9,612 nt of DNA from Benthicola sp039584685 (GCA_039584685.1 JBDGXI010000086.1:1-9612); one strand, 5' to 3'; counted from the first letter of the stretch, positions 1 to 7,251 are shown. Made by a program: numbers and translations. The notes: generated by a model not told the origin, from the letters alone.

Positions 1-1048
1 GGTCCCGGTGGATGATGCCGCGCGAGTGGGCCTCGGCCAGCGAGCCGCATACCTGACGGAGGATATACGTCATGCGCTCCGGCGCGATCGGCCCGAACCG
101 CTCGACCATGCGCTGCAGGTCCATTCCGTCCAGGTACTCCATGACGTAGTAGAACGTGGCGTCCTCGCTCCGCCCGAAGTCATAGATCGTGATCGTGTTG
201 GGATGGCTGAGCGTGGCCGAGAGCTGCACCTCGCGTTCGAAACGGGCCAGAGCTTCGGGGCTGCGGGCGGCCTGCGCCTCCATGACCTTCACGGCCGTGG
301 GCCGCCGGATCATCGCGTGCTGGGCCCGGTACACCTTGCCCATCCCACCCTTCCCGAGCTCACCTTCGATCACGTAGTTGCCGAGGCGGGACGCGGCGTG
401 CAGTTGGCGACGCATCGTGTACAGGGTGCGCGTGATGTATACGGATACTGCCGCGAGAACGCCCACTCCGATCGCCTGATCCAGGATCACCTGGCCGAGG
501 GACGTCTCGGTCTGAGCCGCCCAGAATTCGGATACCTCGGGGACGACCGACGCCGCCACGGCTGCGGCCACCGGGTAGAGCAGTGTGAACACGAGGCCGA
601 GCGTCACCTGGAACCCGAGCGGCCATGGCAAGAGAGCCGCCGCGAGGAAGAGGAACAGGGCGGCACCGTAGAACACTTGTTCGTCCGGATACAGTACAGC
701 CGTCAGGGAGACATCGAGGGCGCCCGACGCGATCCAGACGGCGAGGACGATGAGAGCCACGGTGCGAGCGCTCCACCAGTCCCGCCATAACAGGGCCAGC
801 CCGAGTCCGAAGATGGCGATGTATGCCAGGTAGACGTTTGGGATGAGGAACGAATACGGCGTGCCGAGCGGCTCCGGTCGCTGAAGCACATAGCGTACCA
901 GAACGTTCATCAGGGCGCTGATCACGACGCCCACCGCGAGCGCAGCCCGGGCCCGCCGCCACATGACCGCCCTCAACTCCGTCTCGAACGTGCTGCCGGC
1001 CGTCGGGGGGGCCGGCATAGCCCGCGTGACTGTCACTCTATTCGGCAT
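1..1048 (-). CDS. Membrane-anchored Ser/Thr protein kinase, N-terminal part (cut by window edge)
   Basis: Hanks-type (eukaryotic-like) serine/threonine kinase, read leftwards and still open at base 1, so only 349 codons are visible. Residues about 33-206 form roughly six hydrophobic helices (about 33-54, 66-88, 95-117, 125-143, 146-169, 187-206). The kinase domain begins near residue 224. It shows the glycine-rich loop GELGKGGMGKV (229-239), the ATP-binding lysine in TAVKVM (K254), the helix-C glutamate in FEREV (E273), the hinge VMEYLDG (302-308) and the catalytic HRD (347-349) at the very edge. The DFG and activation loop lie outside. The membrane part precedes the kinase, whereas many bacterial kinases have the kinase domain first. 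The ATG at 1048 lies one base after the pckA stop (TGATATG), which suggests translational coupling. Another ATG at 964 has a GAGGG seven bases upstream and may be the real start, just before the first helix. The signal sensed and the substrates are unknown. Confidence 0.9.
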   Translation of the reverse strand, partial: MPNRVTVTRAMPAPPTAGSTFETELRAVMWRRARAALAVGVVISALMNVLVRYVLQRPEPLGTPYSFLIPNVYLAYIAIFGLGLALLWRDWWSARTVALIVLAVWIASGALDVSLTAVLYPDEQVFYGAALFLFLAAALLPWPLGFQVTLGLVFTLLYPVAAAVAASVVPEVSEFWAAQTETSLGQVILDQAIGVGVLAAVSVYITRTLYTMRRQLHAASRLGNYVIEGELGKGGMGKVYRAQHAMIRRPTAVKVMEAQAARSPEALARFEREVQLSATLSHPNTITIYDFGRSEDATFYYVMEYLDGMDLQRMVERFGPIAPERMTYILRQVCGSLAEAHSRGIIHRD

Positions 1049-1049
1049 A

Positions 1050-2651
1050 TCAGCCGCCCGGATTCACCGCCTTCACGTCGTCGTCCACGTACGCCTCGTA
1101 ATCCGCGAAGTTCTCCCGGAACATCCGCGCGAGGTTGGCAGCCGCCCGATCGTAGGCGTCCTTGTCATCCCAGGTGTTTCGGGGATTCAGAACCTCGGGC
1201 GGGACGTTGGGGCAGGAGTCCGGCACGTGCAGACCGAACACGGGGTCGACCGTGGTAGGAACGTCACGCAGCGAACCATCCAACGCCGCGTGCACCATCG
1301 CCCGGGTGTGCCCGATCTTCATACGATTCCCGACCCCATGCGGTCCGCCGGTCCAGCCGGTGTTCACGAGCCAGCAGTCCACCTCGTGCTCCGCGATCTT
1401 CTGGCCCAGCATCTCAGCGTATACGGAAGGGTGCAGCGCCATGAAAGGTGCCCCGAAACACGCGCTGAACGTGGCAACGGGCTCGTCGCCCAAACCCTTC
1501 TCGGTGCCGGCCAGCTTGGCCGTGTAGCCCGAGAGGAAGTGGTACATGGCCTGCTCGGGCGTCATCTTCGAGATCGGAGGCAGCACGCCGAAAGCATCGG
1601 CGGTGAGCATGATCAGATTCCTGGGATGTCCCGCCGTGCCGGTGGCAGAGGCGTTCGGGATTCGATCGATCGAATAAGCCGCCCGTGTGTTCTCCGTCAG
1701 GGCATCGTCATCCAGATCGAGCGCTCTCGAATCCGGATCCAGCACGACATTCTCCAGAATGGTCCCGAAGCGCCTCGTCGTGTCGTAGATCTCCGGCTCC
1801 GCTTCCTTCGACAGCCGGATCACCTTGGCGTAGCAGCCGCCCTCGAAATTGAACACACCGCGGTCGCTCCACCCGTGTTCGTCATCACCGATCAGGGTGC
1901 GGGTGGCGTCGGCCGACAGCGTCGTCTTTCCGGTTCCGGAGAGACCGAAGAACACCGCAGAGTCCCCGTCAGGTCCCACGTTGGCCGAGCAGTGCATGGG
2001 AAGCACCTCGCGGGCCGGAAGGAGGTAGTTCATGATCGTGAAGATCGACTTCTTGATCTCGCCGGCGTAGCTGGTGCCTCCGATCAGGACCAGCCGATGG
2101 CCCAGGTCGACCAGGATGAACACCGTCGAGTCCGTGCCGTCCACCTCGGGTGCGGCGTGGAATCCAGGCATCTGGATCACCGTGAATTCGGGGACGAAAT
2201 CGAGAAGATCCTCGTTGGGAGCCATGATGAACATGTTTCGGGCGAACATGCTGTGCCACGCGTGCTCGGTGATGATCCGGATGGGCATCCGGTACTCGGC
2301 ATCGGCTCCGGCGTAGCAGTCCTGGACGAAGATCCCCCGTCCCTGCACGTACGCGGACATCCGGCGGTGAATCGCCTCGAAGTTCTCTCGCGAGAACTCC
2401 CGGTTGACGTCACCCCACCACACCTTGTCCTCGCTGCTAGGCTCGCGGACGACGAACTTGTCGCCGGCCGATCGGCCCGTGTGGTCGCCCGTGCGCACCA
2501 CCAGGGGACCGCCCGCCAGCATGGCTTCGTTGTTTCGAATCGCGTGTTCGTAGAGGGCGGGAGCGGTGTAGTTCCAGCGGACGATGTTCGCCGACCGAAT
2601 CCCGTGATGTTCGACTCCGTAGCTGCTGATGTACGGCCCGATCTGTTGCAT
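1050..2651 (-). CDS. pckA: Phosphoenolpyruvate carboxykinase (ATP)
   Basis: Converts oxaloacetate plus ATP to phosphoenolpyruvate, CO2 and ADP, the first committed step of gluconeogenesis, in the cytoplasm. From the ATG at 2651 the protein is 533 residues, close to the roughly 540 of the E. coli enzyme. Diagnostic motifs of the ATP-dependent family are present: TGRS (58-61, with the substrate-binding arginine R60), the YAGEIKKS metal/substrate segment, the kinase-1a P-loop GLSGTGKTT (236-244, K242), GDDEHGW (255-261, metal-binding aspartates) and FNFEGGCYAK. The reading frame is open for 64 more codons upstream to 2843, but that part is low-complexity and unlike PEPCK. The start at 2651 has a strong AGGAAGG ribosome site nine bases upstream, so I chose it. 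The gene runs divergently from the hut operon, and its stop lies one base before the kinase gene. I see no missing catalytic residue. Confidence 0.97.
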   Translation of the reverse strand: MQQIGPYISSYGVEHHGIRSANIVRWNYTAPALYEHAIRNNEAMLAGGPLVVRTGDHTGRSAGDKFVVREPSSEDKVWWGDVNREFSRENFEAIHRRMSAYVQGRGIFVQDCYAGADAEYRMPIRIITEHAWHSMFARNMFIMAPNEDLLDFVPEFTVIQMPGFHAAPEVDGTDSTVFILVDLGHRLVLIGGTSYAGEIKKSIFTIMNYLLPAREVLPMHCSANVGPDGDSAVFFGLSGTGKTTLSADATRTLIGDDEHGWSDRGVFNFEGGCYAKVIRLSKEAEPEIYDTTRRFGTILENVVLDPDSRALDLDDDALTENTRAAYSIDRIPNASATGTAGHPRNLIMLTADAFGVLPPISKMTPEQAMYHFLSGYTAKLAGTEKGLGDEPVATFSACFGAPFMALHPSVYAEMLGQKIAEHEVDCWLVNTGWTGGPHGVGNRMKIGHTRAMVHAALDGSLRDVPTTVDPVFGLHVPDSCPNVPPEVLNPRNTWDDKDAYDRAAANLARMFRENFADYEAYVDDDVKAVNPGG

Positions 2652-2761
2652 GCGCGCGCGCCTTCCTGGTCTGGTGAGCCCCTGGATCTTCCCGTCGTGC
2701 GCCGGCCGACCCCGGCCGATGGCGGGCGTCGGATGTCCCGCCCGGCACGTTGGAGGAGACA

Positions 2762-2790
2762 AACATACGGCCTCACGCCGTTTCACTGAA
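2762..2790 (-). promoter_or_regulatory. pckA: Candidate sigma-70-like promoter for pckA
   Basis: On the minus strand TTCAGT (2790-2785) and TATGTT (2767-2762) are separated by exactly 17 bases. They match the -35 consensus at 3 of 6 positions and the -10 consensus at 4 of 6. The elements sit in the most AT-rich part of the intergenic region and would give a leader of about 100 bases before the pckA start. The match is weak and promoter consensus in this organism is unknown, so this is only a candidate. Confidence 0.25.
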
Positions 2791-2803
2791 CCCCGGCTGG
2801 CAA

Positions 2804-2816
2804 CGCCTGCAAGGCG
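2804..2816. repeat. Small inverted repeat, possible operator for hut or pckA
   Basis: CGCCT-GCA-AGGCG is a perfect inverted repeat with five-base arms and a three-base centre, 60 bases upstream of the hutH start. It falls between a weak TGGCAA (2798-2803) and TAAGTT (2821-2826), which are 17 bases apart and could be a poor hutH promoter. In that case the repeat would lie in the spacer, a usual place for a repressor site. Short GC-rich palindromes are common by chance in DNA of this composition. No regulator gene is in the window to pair it with. Confidence 0.2.
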
Positions 2817-2875
2817 GGGGTAAGTTGCCGCGCTGGATCTCACCCACGAACCGCGGTCCGATCGAGGCTTGAGCC

Positions 2876-4432
2876 ATGATCACACTGACGGGCAATGACC
2901 TTTCGATGGACGAAGTCGCCGCCGTGGCACGGCAGGGCGAGAAGGTGGCGCCTCTGGACGCTCCGGTCCGTGAGCGGATGAATCGGAGCTGGGAGTGGAT
3001 CGAGGCCGCCGTGGCCGCGGGAGACCGGACCATCTACGGGGTGAACACAGGGTTCGGACCCCTCGCATCGCAGCGCGTACGCCCCGAGGATGCTGGTCGT
3101 CTGTCCCGCAACCTCATCCTGAACTGCTGCGCCGGCGTCGGGCCGCCACTCGCCGAGGAGGTGGTGCGCGCCATGATGGTCATCCGGGCCAACACCCTCG
3201 CCCGCGGCAACTCGGGCGTGCGGCCGGACCTGGCCGACTCGTTCATTCGCATGCTGAACAAGGGGGTATGCCCGTACGTGCCGTCGAAGGGTTCCCTGGG
3301 TGCGAGCGGCGACCTGGCGCCGCTGGCGCACATCGGCCTGGTCATCACTCGGGACCCCGAGGGCGATGGTGAAGACACCGGCAAGGCCTGGTTCGAGGGC
3401 GAGTTGCTCAGCGGTGCCGAGGCCATGGAGCGGGCAGGGATTCCGAGGCTGGTGCCTCGCGCCAAGGAAGGGCTGTCCCTGACGAACGGCACCACGTTCA
3501 TGCTGGCGGCTGCCGCCCTGTCGACCCGGAGCGCGCTCGATCTGCTCGACAACGCGGAAGCCGCGGCTGCTTTGAGCCTCGAGGCCCTGCGTGCGCGCTC
3601 GAACTTCCTGCACCCGGCACTCCACGAGGCGAGCGGGCAGAAAGGACAGCCCGACTCGGCCTGGAATCTCCGCCGCCTGCTCGACGGAAGCCGGCTACTG
3701 GACAGCGATCCGGAACGAGTACAGGACGCCTACAGCCTTCGCTGCATCCCGCAGGTGCATGGTCCGATCCGGGACGCGGTGCGCTTCGTAGCCGGACGAG
3801 TGGACAGCCTGCTCAACGGGACGAGTGACAACCCCCTCGTGTTCATGGACCTTCCCGATGACGCGGGGCCCGACGTCGTATCGGGCGGCAACTTCCACGG
3901 GCAGGGCCTGGCCCTGTGGCTCGATCTCCTGGGGATCGCCATGGCCGAGGTCGGCAGTATGAGTGAACGGCGCACCTTCCGGCTCCTCACGCCGGACCTG
4001 TCCGAGGGACTCCCATCGATGCTGGTCGCGAATCCCGGTCTCGACAGCGGCCTGATGGTGGTCCAGTACACCGCGGCGGCCCTGGTATCGGACAACAAGA
4101 CGCTGGCGCATCCCGACAGCGTGGACTCGATCCCTTCGAGCGCGAACCAGGAAGACCACGTGAGCATGGGGGCGAACGCGGCCCGGCACACGCTCGAGAT
4201 CCTGGAGAACCTGCGCCACATCGTGGCGATCGAGCTTCTGACCGCGGCTCAGGCGGTCGATTTGAGGGAAGCCGGTCCCGACGGGCTCGCCCCTCTCACC
4301 CGCACCGTGCACGACAAGATCCGAAGCCGCGTGAAATTCCTGGAGCACGACCGGGCCCTCACGCCGGACATCGAAGCCGTCGTGGACCTGGTCCGGTCCA
4401 ACGCCGTTCTGGCCGACGTTCGAGAACACTGA
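2876..4432 (+). CDS. hutH: Histidine ammonia-lyase
   Basis: Removes ammonia from L-histidine to give trans-urocanate, the first step of histidine breakdown. It is 518 residues, typical of the family. The prosthetic MIO group forms from A143-S144-G145 within LGASGDLAPL. Other conserved features are YGVNTGFG (54-61, catalytic tyrosine), LTNGT with N204, YSLRCIPQVHGP (286-297), SDNP (317-320) and NQEDHVSMG (424-432). The glutamate E426 in QEDH is typical of histidine rather than phenylalanine or tyrosine lyases. One oddity is the pocket segment, usually Ser-His in HutH (His83 of Pseudomonas putida): here it is Asn-Cys in LILNCCAGVG (81-89). The ATG at 2876 has GAGG eight bases upstream. First gene of the hut operon, 43 bases before the cyclodeaminase gene. 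With hutU, hutI and the formiminotransferase downstream, a histidine substrate is the best reading, although another aromatic amino acid cannot be fully excluded. Confidence 0.93.
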   Translation: MITLTGNDLSMDEVAAVARQGEKVAPLDAPVRERMNRSWEWIEAAVAAGDRTIYGVNTGFGPLASQRVRPEDAGRLSRNLILNCCAGVGPPLAEEVVRAMMVIRANTLARGNSGVRPDLADSFIRMLNKGVCPYVPSKGSLGASGDLAPLAHIGLVITRDPEGDGEDTGKAWFEGELLSGAEAMERAGIPRLVPRAKEGLSLTNGTTFMLAAAALSTRSALDLLDNAEAAAALSLEALRARSNFLHPALHEASGQKGQPDSAWNLRRLLDGSRLLDSDPERVQDAYSLRCIPQVHGPIRDAVRFVAGRVDSLLNGTSDNPLVFMDLPDDAGPDVVSGGNFHGQGLALWLDLLGIAMAEVGSMSERRTFRLLTPDLSEGLPSMLVANPGLDSGLMVVQYTAAALVSDNKTLAHPDSVDSIPSSANQEDHVSMGANAARHTLEILENLRHIVAIELLTAAQAVDLREAGPDGLAPLTRTVHDKIRSRVKFLEHDRALTPDIEAVVDLVRSNAVLADVREH

Positions 4433-4475
4433 ATTCACTAGCAGGCCTCGGGAATCACGAAAGGCGGAGCCCGGT

Positions 4476-5081
4476 ATGACGACCTGGAATGAAGACGATG
4501 TGGCGGCGTGCCTGAAAGTCATGGACCCCGAAGATGATCAGACCGGTGGTGGAACGGCGGCTGCCGTCGCCGGGGCCATGGCAGCCGGCCTGGCCGGCAT
4601 GGTCGCTCGCCTGTCCGTCGGCAGGGAAGGGATGGAGCCCGACCCGTACTACCGCGAGATCGACGCCGAGGCCCAGGTGCTCGCGGGCTCGCTGTTGCGC
4701 GGAGGCAGAGAGGACTCCGAGGCGTTTGGAGCGGTCATGCGCGCGTTCACCTTTCCCAAGTGCACCGACGACGAGAAAGCGGCCCGATCCAGGGCGATCC
4801 AGGATGGTATGGTCGGTGCGGCCATGGTCCCCCTGGAGAACGCCGAGCGGTGTGCCAATGTGCTGGCACTGGTGGGCCGACTCGAGGGCCGGTCAAACCG
4901 CAACGCGGCTTCCGATCTCGAGGTCGCCGGAGCGCTGGCGAGAACGGCGCTGGAGGGCTGTCTGGCCAACGTCGCGATCAACGTCGAGAGCATCAAGGAC
5001 GAGCAGACCGCAGACTCGCTGACGACCCGGGCGGGAGAGCTGCGCTCCGCACTCCAGATAGATGAGGCCGCCCATGGCTAA
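4476..5081 (+). CDS. fchA: Formimidoyltetrahydrofolate cyclodeaminase (stand-alone, FTCD C-terminal/FchA family)
   Basis: Probably converts 5-formimino-THF to 5,10-methenyl-THF with release of ammonia, saving the one-carbon unit from histidine. The 201-residue protein matches the cyclodeaminase half of eukaryotic FTCD: the glycine/alanine-rich helix GGGTAAAVAGAMAAGLAGM (24-42), the EDSEAF segment (79-84), VPLENAERC (118-126) and SDLEVAGALARTALEG (146-161) followed by NVAINV. It is mostly alpha-helical, soluble and without a signal peptide. An AAAGGCGGAG ribosome site precedes the ATG. Its last eight bases overlap the formiminotransferase gene, so the two FTCD halves are separate but translationally linked proteins, in the order C-half then N-half, the reverse of the mammalian fusion. 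The same family includes methenyl-THF cyclohydrolase (FchA). The hut setting favours the cyclodeaminase, and it may do both. Confidence 0.9.
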   Translation: MTTWNEDDVAACLKVMDPEDDQTGGGTAAAVAGAMAAGLAGMVARLSVGREGMEPDPYYREIDAEAQVLAGSLLRGGREDSEAFGAVMRAFTFPKCTDDEKAARSRAIQDGMVGAAMVPLENAERCANVLALVGRLEGRSNRNAASDLEVAGALARTALEGCLANVAINVESIKDEQTADSLTTRAGELRSALQIDEAAHG

Positions 5082-5967
5082 GGTCCTGATGTGCAAGGCC
5101 AACATCAGTGAAGGCCGCCGCAAGGAAGTGCTCGAGCGTGTGGCCGATGCGGTGCGGGCGGTGCCGGGCGTGACGCTGGCGGACTGGTCCGGCGACCCGG
5201 ACCACAACCGTGCCGTGTACACCCTGCTCGGCCCGCCGGCGGCGGTTCTGGAGGGGGCGAAAGCCCTGGCTGGCACGGCCCTCGAACTCATCGACATGAC
5301 GGCCCACGAGGGAGAGCATCCACGGATGGGTGCGGTGGACGTAGTCCCGTTCATCCCGCTTCGTGAGATCGAGACGGAGGAAGCGGTGGAGGTGGCGCGG
5401 ACGTTCGGGTCGTGGCTCGGCGCGAGAGGCGTGCCCGTGTATTACTACGAGGACGCGGCGACGCGTCCGGAGCGCGAGAGCCTGCCGAAGATCCGCAAAG
5501 GCCAGTACGAGGCCCTTCCCGAGAAGTTCGAAGATCCGGAATGGGCACCCGACGAAGGGCCGGCGGAGTTCAATCCGAAAAGCGGCGCGACCGTGACCGG
5601 AGCCCGCTTCCCGCTGGTCGCGTTCAACGTGAATCTTCTCACCGAAGACCTCGAGATCGCGCAGACGATCGCCCGCGCGGTTCGGCACATCAACGGCGGT
5701 TACAGATTCGTCCGCGGAATGGGGTTCGCGCTAGAGGACAGGGGGATGGTCCAGGTGTCGATGAACCTGACCAATTACACGAAGACGCCGATCCACCGGG
5801 TCCTCGAGACGGTGCGCTCCGAGGCGGCCCGGTACGGCGTGGCGGTGGCGGGCACGGAGCTGATCGGGTCCGTCCCGCTGGGAGCGCTGGAGGAGGTCGT
5901 GCGCTTCTATCTCCAGACGCACGACTTCTCGACGGAGCAGGTCGTCGAGACGGCCCTCATCGACTGA
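5074..5967 (+). CDS. ftcD: Glutamate formimidoyltransferase
   Basis: Transfers the formimino group of N-formimino-L-glutamate to tetrahydrofolate, giving glutamate and 5-formimino-THF. From the ATG at 5074 it has 297 residues and covers both sub-domains of the FTCD N-terminal unit. H82 in EGEHPRMGAVD (79-89) coincides with the catalytic His82 known from the porcine enzyme. Other family segments are CKANISEGRR (7-16), DHNRAVYTL (43-51), FNVNLLT (184-190), RGMGFAL (214-220), QVSMNLTNY (227-235) and GTELIGSVPLGAL (260-272). An ATG four codons earlier (5062) has no ribosome site, whereas the chosen start has ATGAGG six bases upstream, inside the preceding gene. It overlaps the cyclodeaminase by eight bases and ends 3 to 15 bases before hutI. 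No residue loss was seen. Confidence 0.95.
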   Translation: MAKVLMCKANISEGRRKEVLERVADAVRAVPGVTLADWSGDPDHNRAVYTLLGPPAAVLEGAKALAGTALELIDMTAHEGEHPRMGAVDVVPFIPLREIETEEAVEVARTFGSWLGARGVPVYYYEDAATRPERESLPKIRKGQYEALPEKFEDPEWAPDEGPAEFNPKSGATVTGARFPLVAFNVNLLTEDLEIAQTIARAVRHINGGYRFVRGMGFALEDRGMVQVSMNLTNYTKTPIHRVLETVRSEAARYGVAVAGTELIGSVPLGALEEVVRFYLQTHDFSTEQVVETALID

Positions 5968-5982
5968 CGGGTGCACAGCGAC

Positions 5983-7251
5983 ATGTCCCCTGACGCCGGC
6001 CGGCCGCCCGAGCAGACGAAGGACCGAAGGCCCCCCGCGGACCTCGTGGTTCACGGGGCGTCGGAAGTCCTCACCTGTGTTGCCTCCCGGGGCTCCACCA
6101 TGGACCGGATTCCGGGCGGCTCCGTGGCCGTGGGCGCCGGTCGGATCCTGGCGGTCGGCTCGCGACGAGAGGTTGCGGACGCGGTGAGCCTGGAAGGCGC
6201 CGAGGTCGTCGAGGCCGCGGGTGGAGTCGTGGCTCCCGGGTTCGTCGACGCCCACACGCACCTGGTGTTCGGAGGCTCGCGCGTCCGGGAGTACGCGGCC
6301 CGGCTCACGCGCTCCCGGGAGCAGGTAGAGGCGCTGGGGATCCCGACCGGGATCATGGCCACGGTCGAGATGACGCGGCTCGAAGACTCGGACGCGCTGT
6401 TCGCGAGCGCCGCCGGGCGCCTGGACGAGATGCTGGCTCACGGTACGACGACCGCTGAGAGCAAGAGCGGATACGGGCTCGACGTGCCCTCGGAGCTCAA
6501 GCTGCTCGAAGTGAACCGTCGGCTGAACGACTCGCACCGCGTCGACGTGGTGAGCACGTTCATGGGGGCGCACGACTTCCCGCCTGACGTGCCGCGCGCG
6601 GCCTATGTGGATCAAGTCATCGATGAGATGATCCCGCGGGTGGTGGAGGACGAACTCGCGGGCTTCTGTGACGTGTTCTGCGATGAAGGCTACTACACGG
6701 TCGAGCAGTCGCGTCGAATCCTGGAGGCGGGAAGGGAAGCCGGCCTCGCCCCGAAGATCCACGCCGACCAGTACTCCGACCTCGGCGGAGCGGATCTGGC
6801 AGCCGAATTGAGCGTCGTGTCCGCCGATCATCTCAATTTCACGGCCTCGGCCGGGCTGCGGCGCATGGCGAGTGCGGGGGTGGTCGCCGTCCTCATGCCG
6901 CTCATCGACTTCGCGGTCCAGCATCCGAGACCGATCCGGGCGCGCGAGTGGGCTGACGCCGGGCTGCAGATCGCCCTGGGGACCGACCTGTGTCCGGGCG
7001 GCTACTCGGTGAGCATGCCGCTCGCGATCCAGCTCGCCTGCCGGTGGAACGGACTGTCCCCGGAAGAGGCGCTGCTGGCGGCGACCCTGGGCAGCGCACG
7101 CGCCTGCGGGCTCTCCGACAGGGGCTCAGTGGCCGTCGGCGCCGCGGCGGACCTGCAGGTGTGGAACGTGGCGTCGGTGGAGGACATGGTGTACCGGATC
7201 GGACACAACCCCGTCCGTAAGGTGATCAAGAACGGAAAGGTGGTGGTTTGA
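5983..7251 (+). CDS. hutI: Imidazolonepropionase (amidohydrolase family)
   Basis: Hydrolyses 4-imidazolone-5-propanoate to N-formimino-L-glutamate. From the ATG at 5983 it has 422 residues; a GTG at 5971 would add four. Neither start has a clear ribosome site, so translation may rely on coupling with the gene upstream, which stops at 5967. It is a metal-dependent amidohydrolase: FVDAHTHLVFGG with H91 and H93, AESKSGYGLD (159-168), HADQYSD with H260, SADHLNF with H283 and GTDLCPG with D335 supply the expected metal and catalytic ligands. Several motifs differ from the common bacterial enzyme as I remember it: GIPTGIMATVEMTR replaces the GGGI-type substrate loop, LMPLIDF replaces the LPGAFYF-type segment, and TDLCPG replaces TDxNPG. 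The pattern recalls the HutI variant I associate with Thermoplasma-like archaea. Its stop overlaps the start of hutU by one base. Confidence 0.93.
   Translation: MSPDAGRPPEQTKDRRPPADLVVHGASEVLTCVASRGSTMDRIPGGSVAVGAGRILAVGSRREVADAVSLEGAEVVEAAGGVVAPGFVDAHTHLVFGGSRVREYAARLTRSREQVEALGIPTGIMATVEMTRLEDSDALFASAAGRLDEMLAHGTTTAESKSGYGLDVPSELKLLEVNRRLNDSHRVDVVSTFMGAHDFPPDVPRAAYVDQVIDEMIPRVVEDELAGFCDVFCDEGYYTVEQSRRILEAGREAGLAPKIHADQYSDLGGADLAAELSVVSADHLNFTASAGLRRMASAGVVAVLMPLIDFAVQHPRPIRAREWADAGLQIALGTDLCPGGYSVSMPLAIQLACRWNGLSPEEALLAATLGSARACGLSDRGSVAVGAAADLQVWNVASVEDMVYRIGHNPVRKVIKNGKVVV

Larger units (their letters stand above)
2652..2875. promoter_or_regulatory. Divergent intergenic control region between pckA and hutH
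   Basis: This is the only sizeable non-coding stretch in the window (224 bases) and must hold the promoters for both pckA (leftward) and the hut operon (rightward). It contains the pckA ribosome site AGGAAGG (minus strand, near 2661-2667) and the hutH ribosome site GAGG eight bases before its ATG. Other contents are a small perfect inverted repeat (2804-2816) and a locally less GC-rich patch around 2756-2790 with promoter-like hexamers. Reading frames crossing it on both strands look like GC-rich chance extensions. No riboswitch or tRNA fold was recognised. Confidence 0.7.

Noticed and set aside
8..790. 260-codon plus-strand open frame at the left edge, and a 200-codon minus frame at 360-962
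   Set aside because: Both are out-of-frame shadows of the membrane kinase gene, whose own frame shows clear kinase motifs.
963..2789. 608-codon open frame on the plus strand opposite pckA
   Set aside because: It is the antisense of a certain PEPCK gene. Its translation is rich in Arg, His, Val and Gly without domain motifs, as expected from GC-rich codon bias, and it has no ribosome site of note.
2652..2843. 64-codon N-terminal extension of the PEPCK frame
   Set aside because: Sequence before the ATG at 2651 is unlike PEPCK, crosses the probable promoter, and would put the strong AGGAAGG ribosome site inside the gene.
4433..4475. 43-base gap between hutH and the cyclodeaminase as possible attenuator or terminator
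   Set aside because: No stem-loop with T-run; it holds only a ribosome site for the next gene.
5731..6924. 397-codon minus-strand frame opposite the formiminotransferase and hutI
   Set aside because: Antisense to two well-recognised genes; its composition is dominated by Arg, His and Gly with no recognisable domain.
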